Notes: generated by a model from the letters alone, not told the origin. 64,000 nucleotides of DNA from Ignavibacteriales bacterium (GCA_016709765.1 JADJMD010000008.1:62001-126000), one strand, 5' to 3'; counted from the stretch's first letter, positions 6,950-16,341 are shown. Made by a program: numbers and translations.

Positions 6950-9223
6950 TTACTTCATTAAAACAAGTTTTCTTGTTTGAGTAAATGATCCAGAATTGAT
7001 CTGGTAATAATAAACTCCACTTGCAATATTAGATGCATTAAATAACATCTCATATCTGCCAGCTTGTTTCTGCTCATTAACCAATGTTGTAACTTCATTT
7101 CCTAGTACATCATATAATTTAATGCTTACAAAATCATCTGCAGGAATTGCATAACGAATTATTGTAGTAGGGTTAAATGGATTTGGATAATTCTGATCAA
7201 GAGAATAATCCAATGGCAGATTAATTTCAACTTCAACTTCTTGTGAGTATGCAAAAGTTCCATCAAAATCTTTTTGCATTAACCTGTAAGTGTAACTTCC
7301 GGCATCAACAGTTTTATCAGTAAAGGAATATTCATTTATTTCGGTTGTTGTACCTTTACCACTTATAAATGCTACTGATTGATAGGAATCATCTTTACCT
7401 TTTCTTTGTATTTCAAATCCTAGGTTATTTAATTCTGTTGCAGTCGTCCAGTTAAGAACAACATCGTTTTTATTAACTGAAGCGTTAAAAGCTGTTAGCT
7501 CTACTGGTATAACTAATCCAACAACTAGTGATACAGTTCGTTTATGAATTGGAGTTCCATTTGGACCATTACCAACAATAGTAATTGTATAAGTTCCAAC
7601 AGAAACGTTTCCACTTGTAGTTACTTTCATATCCACGCTGCCCGGAAAAGTTGATAAAGTATTACCACCTGGAAAACTAATATTGATATTACCTGCTGCA
7701 GGTGTTGGACTAACAGTAGCCGAGAACGTAACATCGGTATCATATAGTTTTACACTTGGAATACTAACATTGTAAATAACAGAATCTAATTCATTTCCGA
7801 TACTATCTAAGGCAGGAGATACCTGCATAGCATAATCCGGGAAAAAACTAACGTAGCTGCCAAATGATCCTGCTCTAAAATCAGTCCAAACCATAAGTGA
7901 TTGATTATCAATTGCAGTTATAGCATCATAATCGCCTTGATAACGAGGTGTTCCGCCGCCGCCACAGGTAGAGCAATTAATTTTCATCTTAGCAGTAGTT
8001 ATTCTTTGATTTTCAGCCCAGGTTAAACCTCCATCATCAGAGTAACTTGCATAAATATGAGCGCTGTCGCTTGTTGGAGTATCTCTTGTATCCATCCATT
8101 TAACAAATAATCTGCCTGATGTTTTATCACACCAAGTTGAAGGATGCCATTGATGATTTGCAGTTGTATTTGCGTCATCATTGATAACAACAGGAGAAGA
8201 CCATGTTGCGCCTTGATCATTGGAATATCTACAAAAAATATCCGGTTTATTTCCATCTCCGGCAGGTGTATTAGAAGCATATACCAAATATAATCTGCCT
8301 CTATTTGATCCGTAGCTGTTATCAGCAGTAATAAATGGATAAGGTCTTGTTCTCATATTTTCAACAGAGTTTCTACCACCAACATTTAGACCTACATAGC
8401 CTGCAAAGTTCTGCGCCGATTTCAACGTAAATGATGTTCCTCCGTTGGTTGAAACATAAAAAGTATAAGTAGATGCAAAAGAACTACCGGAGTTTGTGAC
8501 TACATAAACACAACCTCCTGCTACGTCTCCGCCGACTACGTTTGGTCCTACTGCTACCATCATTCCTGGAAGTGCTTGAGTTGAAAATGAAGTAGTGCTT
8601 GTAAAAGTGGCACCATTATCTGTGCTTCTGTAAAAACTGCCGGTACCACTATTTGTCATTGTTGTATATAAATAATTTGCATAGGGTCCAGAAGTTTGAT
8701 CTGCAGCAATCCAGTTTTTATCATTTCCTAAAACAGCAATAACTGAAGTGCCCCATGTTGTTCCATTGTCCGTTGATCTTATTACTCTACAGTTTTGAAT
8801 AGTACCGGAACCGGACATATTTTCATAAAATAAATTGCCCAAACTATCATATGCATTTACAGGATCACCATAGGTAGAAGCGCCAAAAGGTGGTGCACTG
8901 ACTAACCAATTAAACGCATCATTAGTACGATATGCAGTATTAGTATTAAATGAGGTAAAGTATTGCAATGGATTATTTGGATTTTGTACTAAGTGTGGTT
9001 CAGCAAACGCTGTCCCTAAATTAAAATTATCATAACCCGAACCATCAGTAACAACTGCATCAGAAGCATCACTTTGATAGCCTTTGATATAATCGATATA
9101 CTCTAATGGCACATGATCGGTTAAAGGGTTATCAATCTGCGCGAACAGACTAGTAGAAATAATTAAAGCAGCAATCACCCCAAAAAACAAATTGATTGGT
9201 ATTGTTGTAGAACTAGATTTCAC
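6950..9223 (-). CDS. Large T9SS-sorted Asp-box protein with Fn3-like domain
   Basis: A 757-residue secreted protein. The N-terminal ~30 residues form a signal peptide ending SLFAQ. Five Asp boxes are visible (STDNGTTW, STDNGATF, STNGGTSF, SNDQGATW, SDDGGLTW), pointing to a sialidase-fold propeller over residues ~50-470. An unusual CSTCGGGG stretch lies late in the propeller. Residues ~573-665 form an Fn3-like unit (VELTAFNASV...NWTTATELNNLGFEIQR), and residues ~668-757 form the T9SS sorting domain (LDQNYPNPFNPTTIIRY ... SGVYYYQINSG). The start is GTG with a strong AGGAGG four bases upstream. The catalytic function is unknown. The same Fn3-like unit recurs in the gene at 33734. Confidence 0.85.
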   Translation of the reverse strand: MKSSSTTIPINLFFGVIAALIISTSLFAQIDNPLTDHVPLEYIDYIKGYQSDASDAVVTDGSGYDNFNLGTAFAEPHLVQNPNNPLQYFTSFNTNTAYRTNDAFNWLVSAPPFGASTYGDPVNAYDSLGNLFYENMSGSGTIQNCRVIRSTDNGTTWGTSVIAVLGNDKNWIAADQTSGPYANYLYTTMTNSGTGSFYRSTDNGATFTSTTSFSTQALPGMMVAVGPNVVGGDVAGGCVYVVTNSGSSFASTYTFYVSTNGGTSFTLKSAQNFAGYVGLNVGGRNSVENMRTRPYPFITADNSYGSNRGRLYLVYASNTPAGDGNKPDIFCRYSNDQGATWSSPVVINDDANTTANHQWHPSTWCDKTSGRLFVKWMDTRDTPTSDSAHIYASYSDDGGLTWAENQRITTAKMKINCSTCGGGGTPRYQGDYDAITAIDNQSLMVWTDFRAGSFGSYVSFFPDYAMQVSPALDSIGNELDSVIYNVSIPSVKLYDTDVTFSATVSPTPAAGNINISFPGGNTLSTFPGSVDMKVTTSGNVSVGTYTITIVGNGPNGTPIHKRTVSLVVGLVIPVELTAFNASVNKNDVVLNWTTATELNNLGFEIQRKGKDDSYQSVAFISGKGTTTEINEYSFTDKTVDAGSYTYRLMQKDFDGTFAYSQEVEVEINLPLDYSLDQNYPNPFNPTTIIRYAIPADDFVSIKLYDVLGNEVTTLVNEQKQAGRYEMLFNASNIASGVYYYQINSGSFTQTRKLVLMK

Positions 9224-9319
9224 TGTACCTCCTAATATGATGATTAGTTAATTACGTTAAACGCTAATTAAATAATAAGTATTTTTATTTAAAAAACCTT
9301 AGAATCCAGGAAAAAAAAT

Positions 9320-9781
9320 CTATTTATCATCAACTCCAAAGAGTCTTTTAAACTCTTCTATATTGTCCATAGATTTAATTTTAGCATCTTCATCTGCATT
9401 TGAAGAACTCTTTTGAATCTCAGCGGCAAATTCTTCGCTTGAAATGACGGTTGCAGAACAAACTTTGGCAAACTGGGCAAGATTTGAGTCTGAAGTTATT
9501 ACTATAATATTACGTGGTGATTTTGAGTAGGATATTTGTCTTTTAATTCTTTCATCCGCTGATAGATTTTCGGAATAAATTATTTTCATTTTAGATGAAT
9601 TTATTTTTTCATTTGGATGTCCGTCTAAATGTAAAGTTACATTTGCTTTTTTTGAGATAAAGAAACGATCCAGCATATAAGTAAGTTTTTCGCGGGATGA
9701 CTGCTTGTCTTTATTTTGGAGGTTCTTTAAAAGAGGGATTTTCCCAATAAGATTATTTCCATCAATTATATAGCTAAGCAA
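9320..9781 (-). CDS. YacP-like NYN-domain ribonuclease
   Basis: A 153-residue protein with the NYN/PIN-like fold pattern of the YacP family. IIDGNNLIG near residue 5 gives the first metal-binding Asp, LHLDGH follows strand two, SADERI gives the central acidic pair, and VITSDSNLAQFA the final Asp. YacP (Rae1) in Bacillus is a ribosome-linked endoribonuclease; whether this protein does the same is inferred from the family. It starts two bases after the lptD stop, so it is probably translated from the same mRNA as the last gene of the Plug-lptD operon. The C-terminal ~30 residues are charged and probably flexible. Confidence 0.75.
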   Translation of the reverse strand: MLSYIIDGNNLIGKIPLLKNLQNKDKQSSREKLTYMLDRFFISKKANVTLHLDGHPNEKINSSKMKIIYSENLSADERIKRQISYSKSPRNIIVITSDSNLAQFAKVCSATVISSEEFAAEIQKSSSNADEDAKIKSMDNIEEFKRLFGVDDK

Positions 9782-9783
9782 AA

Positions 9784-12333
9784 TTATCTACCATCATAAA
9801 ATTGATCGCGCTTGGTAATTTTTAGATCCTGTAACTGAGGGGCCTTAACTCTTATTTCAAAATTATATCCTCTATACAAGCCAATTGGATTCCAAGTAAA
9901 ACTCATTGTCCAGCAATGAAGATCCCGGGAGATTCTAATCTGTGGAGCAGAAAATTCTTTTTGTTTAAGATCGTAACTACCTGTTACAGAAAATTTCCAT
10001 TTGGGCGTTAAATTAAAATTTAAACTTCCACTTACGTTAGAAGATGTATTTTCTTGAGTTGGAATTGGTCTTGATAAATTATAATAGTAATTAAGTGAAA
10101 TATCCCAGGGAATAGAAAAATCAGCCTCTCTATCATTATACAAACCTTGATAAATACTGCGCTCAGAAGCCTGCAAATATTGGTCCTGTTGAACAGTTGT
10201 GCGATTGTCAGATTCAGATGAAGAAATCTTATCACCGGAAAACGAAAGTGAAACTGAAAAATTGGTATTTGTTAATCTTAATAATCCTTTGCCGTTACTT
10301 ACTAAATATCTGTCAATCCTATTATTTTCATCATAATCATATGGAGAAAAAGTTGAACTACCTGAGAAACTCAATAGACTTCCAATTTGAGTACGATAGC
10401 TTAAATTCAAATCAGAAAGCTTAAAAGACTTTCCGGCAAAGTTGTATCCCATCGAAGCATTCAAGTTTAACAACTGAAATTTATTTTCCTTAGAAGTTGT
10501 ATCGTTTGGATCAACATTCGTTTTCATTTCAAACTGGTTACCAATAGAGAAACTTATGCTTTGTGATTCCTGATTTGAAGGATTGCCAAATATTTCTTGT
10601 TCAAATTTGCTGTACTCAACCACTTTTCCGGCTGAATCTGTATATGAATCATAGTATCCCCAAAAAGGAGTTGAAAAATCCGGAGCATAGTTATAGCTGA
10701 GTGAAGGTGTAACAATATGTCTAATTGCATTAATACCCAATGAGTTAATATTAAACATACCGTAAAATTTTGTAGAAGCAGAAACACCCATCGAAAAAGT
10801 TCTTACCTGGTCTATTTTTTTTACATCATCCGTTTTAATAAAATAAGCGCCGGTATCATCTGTAGCTGTAAATCTTGTAATCTGTTTGTTGTACCAGCTT
10901 TCATTATATCTAAAACTTGGGGATATACTAAAGTAACCGATTTTTGGTGACAGCGAAGCATTGATATTATGTTGAATTCCACCTCTAGTTTTTAAATCTC
11001 CGTTAACCTTATTTCTATTATTTTGAAACTGACCTGAATAACTATAACCAAACGATTCGTACCACTCCTGCACGCCTGTGTTATCTCTAAATGGATAACT
11101 TTGAGCAAGAGAGAAATTAAGATTTGGTAGAATTTCTGAAATATTATTGTTCTCAAAATTTTGAGTGCGTGAATAACTTAATGACAGACTATTTCCTGAT
11201 TCTTCCCACTGCTTGAAATATGTTGCATTAGATATAGCTTGATTTCTTAACACCTCGTTAATGTTATTTATGTTTCTATTGATATTTGAACCTGATACAA
11301 ATTCTAATTTAGCATCAAACCTTGATGTTGGAGTAATAGATTGGTTATGATTCCATCTCAAACTCCACTCTAGATTTTCAGAAGCATTGGGGTCTGTTGA
11401 TTCTCCAGAAAGATATTTACCATAACTCGCAGTAAAATTGCCGGAATAATCGTATCGTTTAGTGTACCTAAATCTGCTATCCAATCTATAACTGCCGCGT
11501 GTGTAGTAATCCGCTGTAAGATTTAAATCCAGGTAATCATTTATTGCCCAAAAATATCCAAAGCGAGAAAAGTACGTTCCTAATCTTCCATCACTACCAT
11601 ATGTGGGCGGAATAATTCCTGATCTTCTTCCTGATTCTATTGGAAAAACAGCAAATGGCAGTGGGATAGGCAACGGAACACCACCAAAATTTATAAAAAT
11701 CCATTCTGCAACTAGCTGTTCTTTATGAATTACTTTCATTTTGTTTGCTGTAAAATAATAATGCGGGCAAGTAGTATCATCGCAAGTGGTAAACATACCA
11801 TCTTCAATAAAATAAGTTTCTTTATCAACTTTATTAATTTTATTACCAGTGTAGTATGAACCATCCATTTCAGTTTTTACAAGTGATAGTAATCCACGAC
11901 CTGATTTAAAATTATACTTCATCGTCTTACCTTCGTAAACCTCTGTTCCCTCTTTTAAGATTGGGGTCCCAATAAGATTTTCAGGTAAAGAATCTGAAGG
12001 GATACCTTCAGCATCAATTTCATTGCTATTAAAATCAATAAAGATATTTGCGCTTTTAATTTCTGTGGATTTATAACTTATGTTTCCTTCACCATAAATC
12101 TTCATCTTTTTATTTTTTACTAAAAAGATTAAAGAATCTTTAGATGACGCAAATACAGTAGTATCAACATCAAAAGTTTTACCTTTAGGTTTATCAACTT
12201 GAAGAGAATCGTTAGATGTGAATAATGAATCAGATGAAATAAAAAGTGAATCTGTTTGCTGAGCAAATGCAATTGCCTGCAAAAAATTGATTGTAAGGAT
12301 TAATTGAAAAACTATGTTGAGATTACTTTTCAT
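9784..12333 (-). CDS. lptD: LptD/OstA-like outer-membrane assembly protein
   Basis: An 849-residue outer-membrane protein with an N-terminal signal peptide ending AIAFAQ. Residues ~60-160 match the OstA/LptA-like periplasmic domain (KMKIYGEGNISYKSTEIKSA, then a repeated YKSGRG-type strand). Residues 182-194 contain FTTCDDTTCPHYYF, with Cys184/Cys189 in the place of the LptD disulfide segment, followed by the conserved VPLPIPLPFAVFPI stretch. The remaining ~600 residues show beta-barrel strands. LptD delivers lipopolysaccharide to the cell surface; it needs LptE, not seen here. It sits between a ROK kinase and a YacP nuclease gene. Confidence 0.85.
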   Translation of the reverse strand: MKSNLNIVFQLILTINFLQAIAFAQQTDSLFISSDSLFTSNDSLQVDKPKGKTFDVDTTVFASSKDSLIFLVKNKKMKIYGEGNISYKSTEIKSANIFIDFNSNEIDAEGIPSDSLPENLIGTPILKEGTEVYEGKTMKYNFKSGRGLLSLVKTEMDGSYYTGNKINKVDKETYFIEDGMFTTCDDTTCPHYYFTANKMKVIHKEQLVAEWIFINFGGVPLPIPLPFAVFPIESGRRSGIIPPTYGSDGRLGTYFSRFGYFWAINDYLDLNLTADYYTRGSYRLDSRFRYTKRYDYSGNFTASYGKYLSGESTDPNASENLEWSLRWNHNQSITPTSRFDAKLEFVSGSNINRNINNINEVLRNQAISNATYFKQWEESGNSLSLSYSRTQNFENNNISEILPNLNFSLAQSYPFRDNTGVQEWYESFGYSYSGQFQNNRNKVNGDLKTRGGIQHNINASLSPKIGYFSISPSFRYNESWYNKQITRFTATDDTGAYFIKTDDVKKIDQVRTFSMGVSASTKFYGMFNINSLGINAIRHIVTPSLSYNYAPDFSTPFWGYYDSYTDSAGKVVEYSKFEQEIFGNPSNQESQSISFSIGNQFEMKTNVDPNDTTSKENKFQLLNLNASMGYNFAGKSFKLSDLNLSYRTQIGSLLSFSGSSTFSPYDYDENNRIDRYLVSNGKGLLRLTNTNFSVSLSFSGDKISSSESDNRTTVQQDQYLQASERSIYQGLYNDREADFSIPWDISLNYYYNLSRPIPTQENTSSNVSGSLNFNLTPKWKFSVTGSYDLKQKEFSAPQIRISRDLHCWTMSFTWNPIGLYRGYNFEIRVKAPQLQDLKITKRDQFYDGR

Positions 12334-12359
12334 TAAAAGAAAATTTTAAACAGAAAAAT

Positions 12360-13322
12360 CTAATTATGATAAAATACTAATGATGAAGCACCTTTAATTC
12401 CAGCTTCGTTTTGCAGCTTAGCAGGTATAACTAAAACTCTAGGGCGCAAAGGTAATAAAACTCTCTCAGTAATTGTTAAGCGTGTTGAATCAAACAAAGG
12501 TTTACCAAAACCTGCAACACCGCCACCAATTATAAAAGTGCTGATATCAAGCGAGTTGCTCAGTGAGGCAAGAGCAGCGCCGAGTTGTTTACCCATTCGT
12601 TCAATTACAAACCTTGCATAAGCATCTTTTTTTTCTGCTGCAGCCTGAATAATTCTTGGTGAAACATTTGAAGGGTCATTATCAATTAATTGCCACACTT
12701 TTGAATCAGGATAATTTTTTAACTCGCTTCTAACTAGCTCTTTTAAATAAGAGTTGCCGGCATAAGCCTCAATGCAACCAAAGGAACCACAATTACATTT
12801 TTGTCCGTTCATATCAATAGAAATATGACCGATTTCACCAGCAGCACCAAACTCACCTCGAAATATTTTTTTATTGAAAACAATTCCACCGCCAACACCA
12901 GTGCCTAGTGTTACCATTACAAAAGAATCCATTTTCCTACCGGCGCCAAAAATCAATTCACCAATTGCTGCAGCGTTTGCGTCATTTTCAAGATGTGTTT
13001 TGTACCCAAATTTATCTTTTAGGATTGGACCAAGTCTTACATTTTTCCATCCAGGCAAGTTTGGTGCGTTTTCAACAATTCCTTTTTTAATTGAAACAAC
13101 GCCTGGACACCCGATACCAATTCCCTGAATTTTATACTTACTCTTAACTAAAATTAATTCAACACCTTTAACAATATTGGAAATAACCTTTTTGGGTCCA
13201 CAATCAGCTTCAGTTTTTACGAAAATATTTTTAACTAGTTTACCTTTCTCCGATACAATTCCTATTTTAATATTTGTGCCGCCTAAATCAACACCAATAG
13301 CATATTTTACAGATTTAGCCAT
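12360..13322 (-). CDS. ROK-family sugar kinase (probable glucokinase)
   Basis: A 320-residue cytoplasmic kinase. The ATP site GVDLGGTNIKIG lies at residues 10-21, the sugar-binding ENDANAA at 112-118 includes the catalytic-base Asp114, and GTGVGGG forms the second phosphate loop. The ROK zinc site is intact, with His166 plus C176/C178/C183 in CNCGSFGCIE. There is no N-terminal helix-turn-helix, so it is an enzyme rather than a NagC/XylR-type repressor. Glucose is the likeliest substrate by similarity, but other hexoses cannot be excluded. AGGA lies seven bases before the ATG. The gene is 26 bases upstream of lptD on the same strand. Confidence 0.88.
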   Translation of the reverse strand: MAKSVKYAIGVDLGGTNIKIGIVSEKGKLVKNIFVKTEADCGPKKVISNIVKGVELILVKSKYKIQGIGIGCPGVVSIKKGIVENAPNLPGWKNVRLGPILKDKFGYKTHLENDANAAAIGELIFGAGRKMDSFVMVTLGTGVGGGIVFNKKIFRGEFGAAGEIGHISIDMNGQKCNCGSFGCIEAYAGNSYLKELVRSELKNYPDSKVWQLIDNDPSNVSPRIIQAAAEKKDAYARFVIERMGKQLGAALASLSNSLDISTFIIGGGVAGFGKPLFDSTRLTITERVLLPLRPRVLVIPAKLQNEAGIKGASSLVFYHN

Positions 13323-13341
13323 AAAGAATTCCTATAAATGT

Positions 13342-13953
13342 TTATTTAGAAAACTGAGTATCAACTAATTTTAGTTCTCCCGGATATGTAATGTTACCTA
13401 AAGGTGAACTAACGGTTGGAGTTGCAAATAAAGTTATTTTTGAAGATGAACCTTGTGTACCTCCAAGTGCCAAAGCAAGACTAATGATGCTTTCGTATCC
13501 TTTTTCTTTAAAGAATTTCATTAGATCTATGTTTATTGTTAGCGGGATTGATGTTACTTCGCCTGTGCCTGGCACAACTAATGGTTGAGCAAGTTCACCT
13601 GAAATAGTTTCTTTATCATCAAGAAATAATCTCCATTTAAAATTCTGCAATGTAGCATCAGATTTTTTATAGCCGCCTGTTCCATCATTTGGGTTTTTTG
13701 CATCAACATTTAGAACAAATGAAGCCGGTAATGAGCCTTGAGCAAATCCAGTTGTTAGTTTTAGTAAATCAAGTGGATTAAAATCTGAAAGCTTTGATTT
13801 ACCTGAAACAGGAATACCGTTTATTTGAAATCCATTAACAGCACCTACTTTAAATTGAAGACGTGAAAGATTGGTTAATGTTTCATATACACTGCATTGA
13901 ATTCCTGAAATAACAAGTGCAAGTAGTAATGTAATTGAAAATAGTTTTTTCAT
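13342..13953 (-). CDS. LEA14/WHy-like lipoprotein
   Basis: A 203-residue exported protein. MKKLFSITLLLALVISGIQC is a hydrophobic signal ending at Cys20; Gln at -1 makes the lipobox atypical, but loose lipoboxes are usual in this phylum. The rest (GAVNGFQINGIPVSG, FVLNVDAKNPND, FKWRLFLDDKETISGEL, TSIPLTINIDL) follows the LEA14/WHy immunoglobulin-like pattern in which two beta strands flank an NPN-type turn (here AKNPN). Function in bacteria is unknown; membership is by pattern, not search. The start overlaps the preceding oxidoreductase stop by four bases (ATGA), so the two are translationally coupled. Confidence 0.65.
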   Translation of the reverse strand: MKKLFSITLLLALVISGIQCSVYETLTNLSRLQFKVGAVNGFQINGIPVSGKSKLSDFNPLDLLKLTTGFAQGSLPASFVLNVDAKNPNDGTGGYKKSDATLQNFKWRLFLDDKETISGELAQPLVVPGTGEVTSIPLTINIDLMKFFKEKGYESIISLALALGGTQGSSSKITLFATPTVSSPLGNITYPGELKLVDTQFSK

Positions 13954-14945
13954 CTTAATGCTCCTTTTGACTGTTCGATTTTTTGAATAATAATTTCTGC
14001 AACTTTTAAAGCGCGCAAGCCGTCTTCACCGGAAACGACAATTTTTTTGTCATTCAAAACGGAATCTACAAAAAGCTGCAATTCATAGTTTAGTGCATTT
14101 ACTTCTTTTGATTCCGGTTGTTCATAAATCAATCTTTTCTTCTTATCACCAACACCAATTTCACCAAACGAAATTGAAGTTGGAAGTGCAGGTTCATCCA
14201 CAGGCTGCAACCGATAAACCTCTGATGCACCGGTAACAAAATCTAAAGAAATATAGTGATCTTTTTGGAAGATGCGCATCTTTCTCATTTTCTTTTGCGA
14301 AATTCTGCTTGCAGTTACATTTGCAACCGCACCGTTTTCAAATTGTATTCTGGCATTTGCAATATCAATGTGATCTGATACAACCGCAACACCGTTTGCA
14401 TCAATCTGTTTAACGTCGCTTTTAATGAAACTTAAAATAATATCGATGTCGTGGATCATTAAATCTAATACTACAGCAACATCAGTTCCGCGAGGATTAA
14501 ATTGTGAAAGCCTATCGGATTGAATAAACATTGGATCAGAGATAAATGATTCAAGAGATAGTAAACCAGGATTGAATCTTTCTATATGACCTACCTGGAA
14601 TTTTAATTTCTTCTCTTTCGCAATCTTTACTAACTCTTCTCCCTGCTCTATTGTTGCTGTGATAGGTTTTTCAACAAATACGTGAATATTTTTTTCAAAA
14701 CATTTTTTTGTAACCTCATAATGTGCACTTGTTGTTGCGGCTATTGAAACTGCGTTAACTTTGGAAAGCAGTTCATCAATTGAATTGAATGACTGCACAA
14801 CAAATTCATCAGCAACTAATTTTGCCTGATCCGGATTTGAATCAAAAACTCCAACGAATTCACAATTCTCTATTTGCTTAAACATTTTTGAATGAAGTTT
14901 GCCTAAATGTCCAACACCGATTACACCGATAGAAAGTTTTTCCAT
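13950..14945 (-). CDS. Gfo/Idh/MocA-family NAD(P)-dependent oxidoreductase
   Basis: About 331 residues. An N-terminal Rossmann fold with GVIGVGHLGKLH is followed by SIAATTSAHYE and the family hallmark VEKPIT near residue 93, whose Lys contacts nicotinamide and substrate. The C-terminal half has the dimerising beta-sheet domain with DLMIHDIDI, which holds the catalytic His. Members act on sugar derivatives such as UDP-GlcNAc-type or inositol compounds; the substrate is unknown. I chose the second ATG (14945) because GAGATG upstream gives it a Shine-Dalgarno, whereas the first ATG (14954) abuts the GAG. It overlaps the next gene by four bases. Confidence 0.85.
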   Translation of the reverse strand: MEKLSIGVIGVGHLGKLHSKMFKQIENCEFVGVFDSNPDQAKLVADEFVVQSFNSIDELLSKVNAVSIAATTSAHYEVTKKCFEKNIHVFVEKPITATIEQGEELVKIAKEKKLKFQVGHIERFNPGLLSLESFISDPMFIQSDRLSQFNPRGTDVAVVLDLMIHDIDIILSFIKSDVKQIDANGVAVVSDHIDIANARIQFENGAVANVTASRISQKKMRKMRIFQKDHYISLDFVTGASEVYRLQPVDEPALPTSISFGEIGVGDKKKRLIYEQPESKEVNALNYELQLFVDSVLNDKKIVVSGEDGLRALKVAEIIIQKIEQSKGALR

Positions 14946-14962
14946 AATTTTCATCTCAATTT

Positions 14963-16039
14963 TTATCTAGTATTAATTTTTGAATAACCAATTATTCGAT
15001 CGTAACCGCCATATTCCTGATCTCGATACCACAAAATTATATTATATTCATTAGAAGTTTGCCAATCGTTGCCCTCTAAAATATACCAATCCTGATTTGT
15101 AAGATCATTATAATCACCGTTTACAACAACGTATTGATAATCATAAATACCGCGTTTCAACTGCAAAGTAAGTTCAAAATGATCACCATTGAAATTCATT
15201 TTACTGTTTTCTGATAACTGCCAATCATTAAAAGCACCTACCAAATAAACATCACCATAAACTTCTGCGGGCGGCTTAACTTCAAATTTTACATTCATAT
15301 AAGTTGAGTTGATATCTTTTGGAGATTTTAAAGTAAAACCGCCGTTATCATCATTTCTGCTCTGCAATAAAAATCTGCTGTATTCAATTCCATCAAATTG
15401 TGCTTTTACATTTTTAGAGTTGTAAATATTTATATCTGTTAAATTTGTTTGCCTGTACTCTTTACCCGGACGAACATCTTTAGCAATAAACTTTAATTTT
15501 GATCCGCCATCCCATTCAAAAACTCTATTTACGTCTGTTGAGTTACGCAAAACTTTAATTGGATAGTTCATTAAATGATTCTGAACGATTTCTAATTCAT
15601 CAACAAAAAATGGGAAATAATTTTCGTTCGGGACAGCTTCAGCGGTTATCCAATTTGTGTGTCCAAGTTGAGGTGGAAAATACGTTTTATCATCCAATGT
15701 CTCTCGTTTCGATTCCACTTTAAGATGAACATCAGCTTTTATAACAAAAAACTTTCCTTCTGCAAAAACTAAATTTGGATTTTGTGAATCCACAATAAAA
15801 AACTTCCACTTGCCGGAAAAGGGAAACTCTACATAACCATCTTTATCAGGAAAAGTATTTGTGTAGTGATATTTTGCTTCTTCCACTGTTGTTGGAAGTG
15901 TAAAATAATTTAGGGTGTAAGATGTGTTCTTCCCCTGGTTTGAAAGAAAAATATTATCAGTTGGATTCCAGTTTCTATCACAAAACTTAAAAATAATATG
16001 AATGCTTGGTGGAAAATCTGATTTGAACATCAAAATCAA
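14963..16039 (-). CDS. T9SS Plug-like protein (DUF5103), main part after a frame change
   Basis: This frame carries most of a DUF5103 protein, the family renamed as the type IX secretion Plug, which closes the translocon pore. It begins SDFPPSIHIIFKFCDRNWNP, matching the family's early ...frfCDrdW.Ps segment, continues with YHYTNTFPDKDGYVEFPFSG.W and FFVIKADV, and ends with a domain containing VYLVGAFNDWQL and DYQYVVVNGDY. The TTG at 16039 is not a natural start: stop codons lie just upstream in this frame, and a signal peptide plus the missing N-terminus lie in the overlapping frame (15987-16184). Removing one base near 16030 joins the two. It is the head of the operon that ends in lptD and yacP. 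Confidence 0.7.
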   Translation of the reverse strand: MILMFKSDFPPSIHIIFKFCDRNWNPTDNIFLSNQGKNTSYTLNYFTLPTTVEEAKYHYTNTFPDKDGYVEFPFSGKWKFFIVDSQNPNLVFAEGKFFVIKADVHLKVESKRETLDDKTYFPPQLGHTNWITAEAVPNENYFPFFVDELEIVQNHLMNYPIKVLRNSTDVNRVFEWDGGSKLKFIAKDVRPGKEYRQTNLTDINIYNSKNVKAQFDGIEYSRFLLQSRNDDNGGFTLKSPKDINSTYMNVKFEVKPPAEVYGDVYLVGAFNDWQLSENSKMNFNGDHFELTLQLKRGIYDYQYVVVNGDYNDLTNQDWYILEGNDWQTSNEYNIILWYRDQEYGGYDRIIGYSKINTR

Positions 16040-16184
16040 TTATCAATAAATCGAGTGGAGAAGATAAAACAGGAACTGCATTAACGTCTTTGCTCGTAAA
16101 TGTTTTTAAAGATTTTATTACTATTTCCTGTGAAAACATTACGGTGGATTGAAGAACGAGAAGCAAAACAAATAATTTTTTCAA
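15987..16184 (-). CDS. N-terminal signal-peptide fragment of the Plug-like protein
   Basis: A 65-residue reading frame starting at a TTG with AAGGG six bases upstream. MKKLFVLLLVLQSTVMFSQE is a clear signal peptide, and the following VLSSPLDLLIIDFDV matches the first strand of the Plug/DUF5103 family, after which this frame becomes meaningless (QIRFSTKHSYYF). The continuing family sequence resumes in the frame of 14963-16039. The true gene is therefore 14963-16184 with a +1 frame change around GATGTTCAAATCAG. It is either a real mutation, programmed shifting, or a sequence error. Confidence 0.65.
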   Translation of the reverse strand: MKKLFVLLLVLQSTVMFSQEIVIKSLKTFTSKDVNAVPVLSSPLDLLIIDFDVQIRFSTKHSYYF

Positions 16185-16217
16185 TGATTACCCTTAGATG
16201 AATATAAATTTGTACTG

Positions 16218-16225
16218 CAAATATA
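16218..16225 (-). promoter_or_regulatory. Bacteroidota -7 box for Plug-lptD operon
   Basis: On the minus strand this reads TATATTTG, an exact TAnnTTTG, about 35 bases before the TTG start at 16184. No convincing TTTG is found at -33, so support is partial. Confidence 0.45.
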
Positions 16226-16262
16226 AGCCTTATAACTGATGTTAAACAGAGTAGTTTGTGGA

Positions 16263-16296
16263 AATAAAAATCCCCAACCAAGATTATTGATTGGGG
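16263..16296 (-). terminator. Terminator of the pnt operon
   Basis: On the minus strand CCCCAA (16296-16291) pairs with TTGGGG (16277-16272), with an inner CAA/TTG extension across one mismatch, followed by ATTTTTATTT. It lies about 45 bases past the pntB stop codon. Confidence 0.75.
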
Positions 16297-16303
16297 TTAA
16301 AAG

Positions 16304-16324
16304 ATTCCTGGGCAAGCCCGGAAT
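16304..16324. repeat. Degenerate REP-like inverted repeat
   Basis: ATTCC (16304-16308) pairs with GGAAT (16320-16324) around TGGGCAAGCCC, giving a short GATTCC...GGAATGA palindrome similar in ends to the element at 36046-36130. It lies between pntB and its terminator. It may be a worn copy of the same family or simply part of the 3' untranslated hairpin. Confidence 0.35.
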
Positions 16325-16341
16325 GAGAATCTTAATTAATT

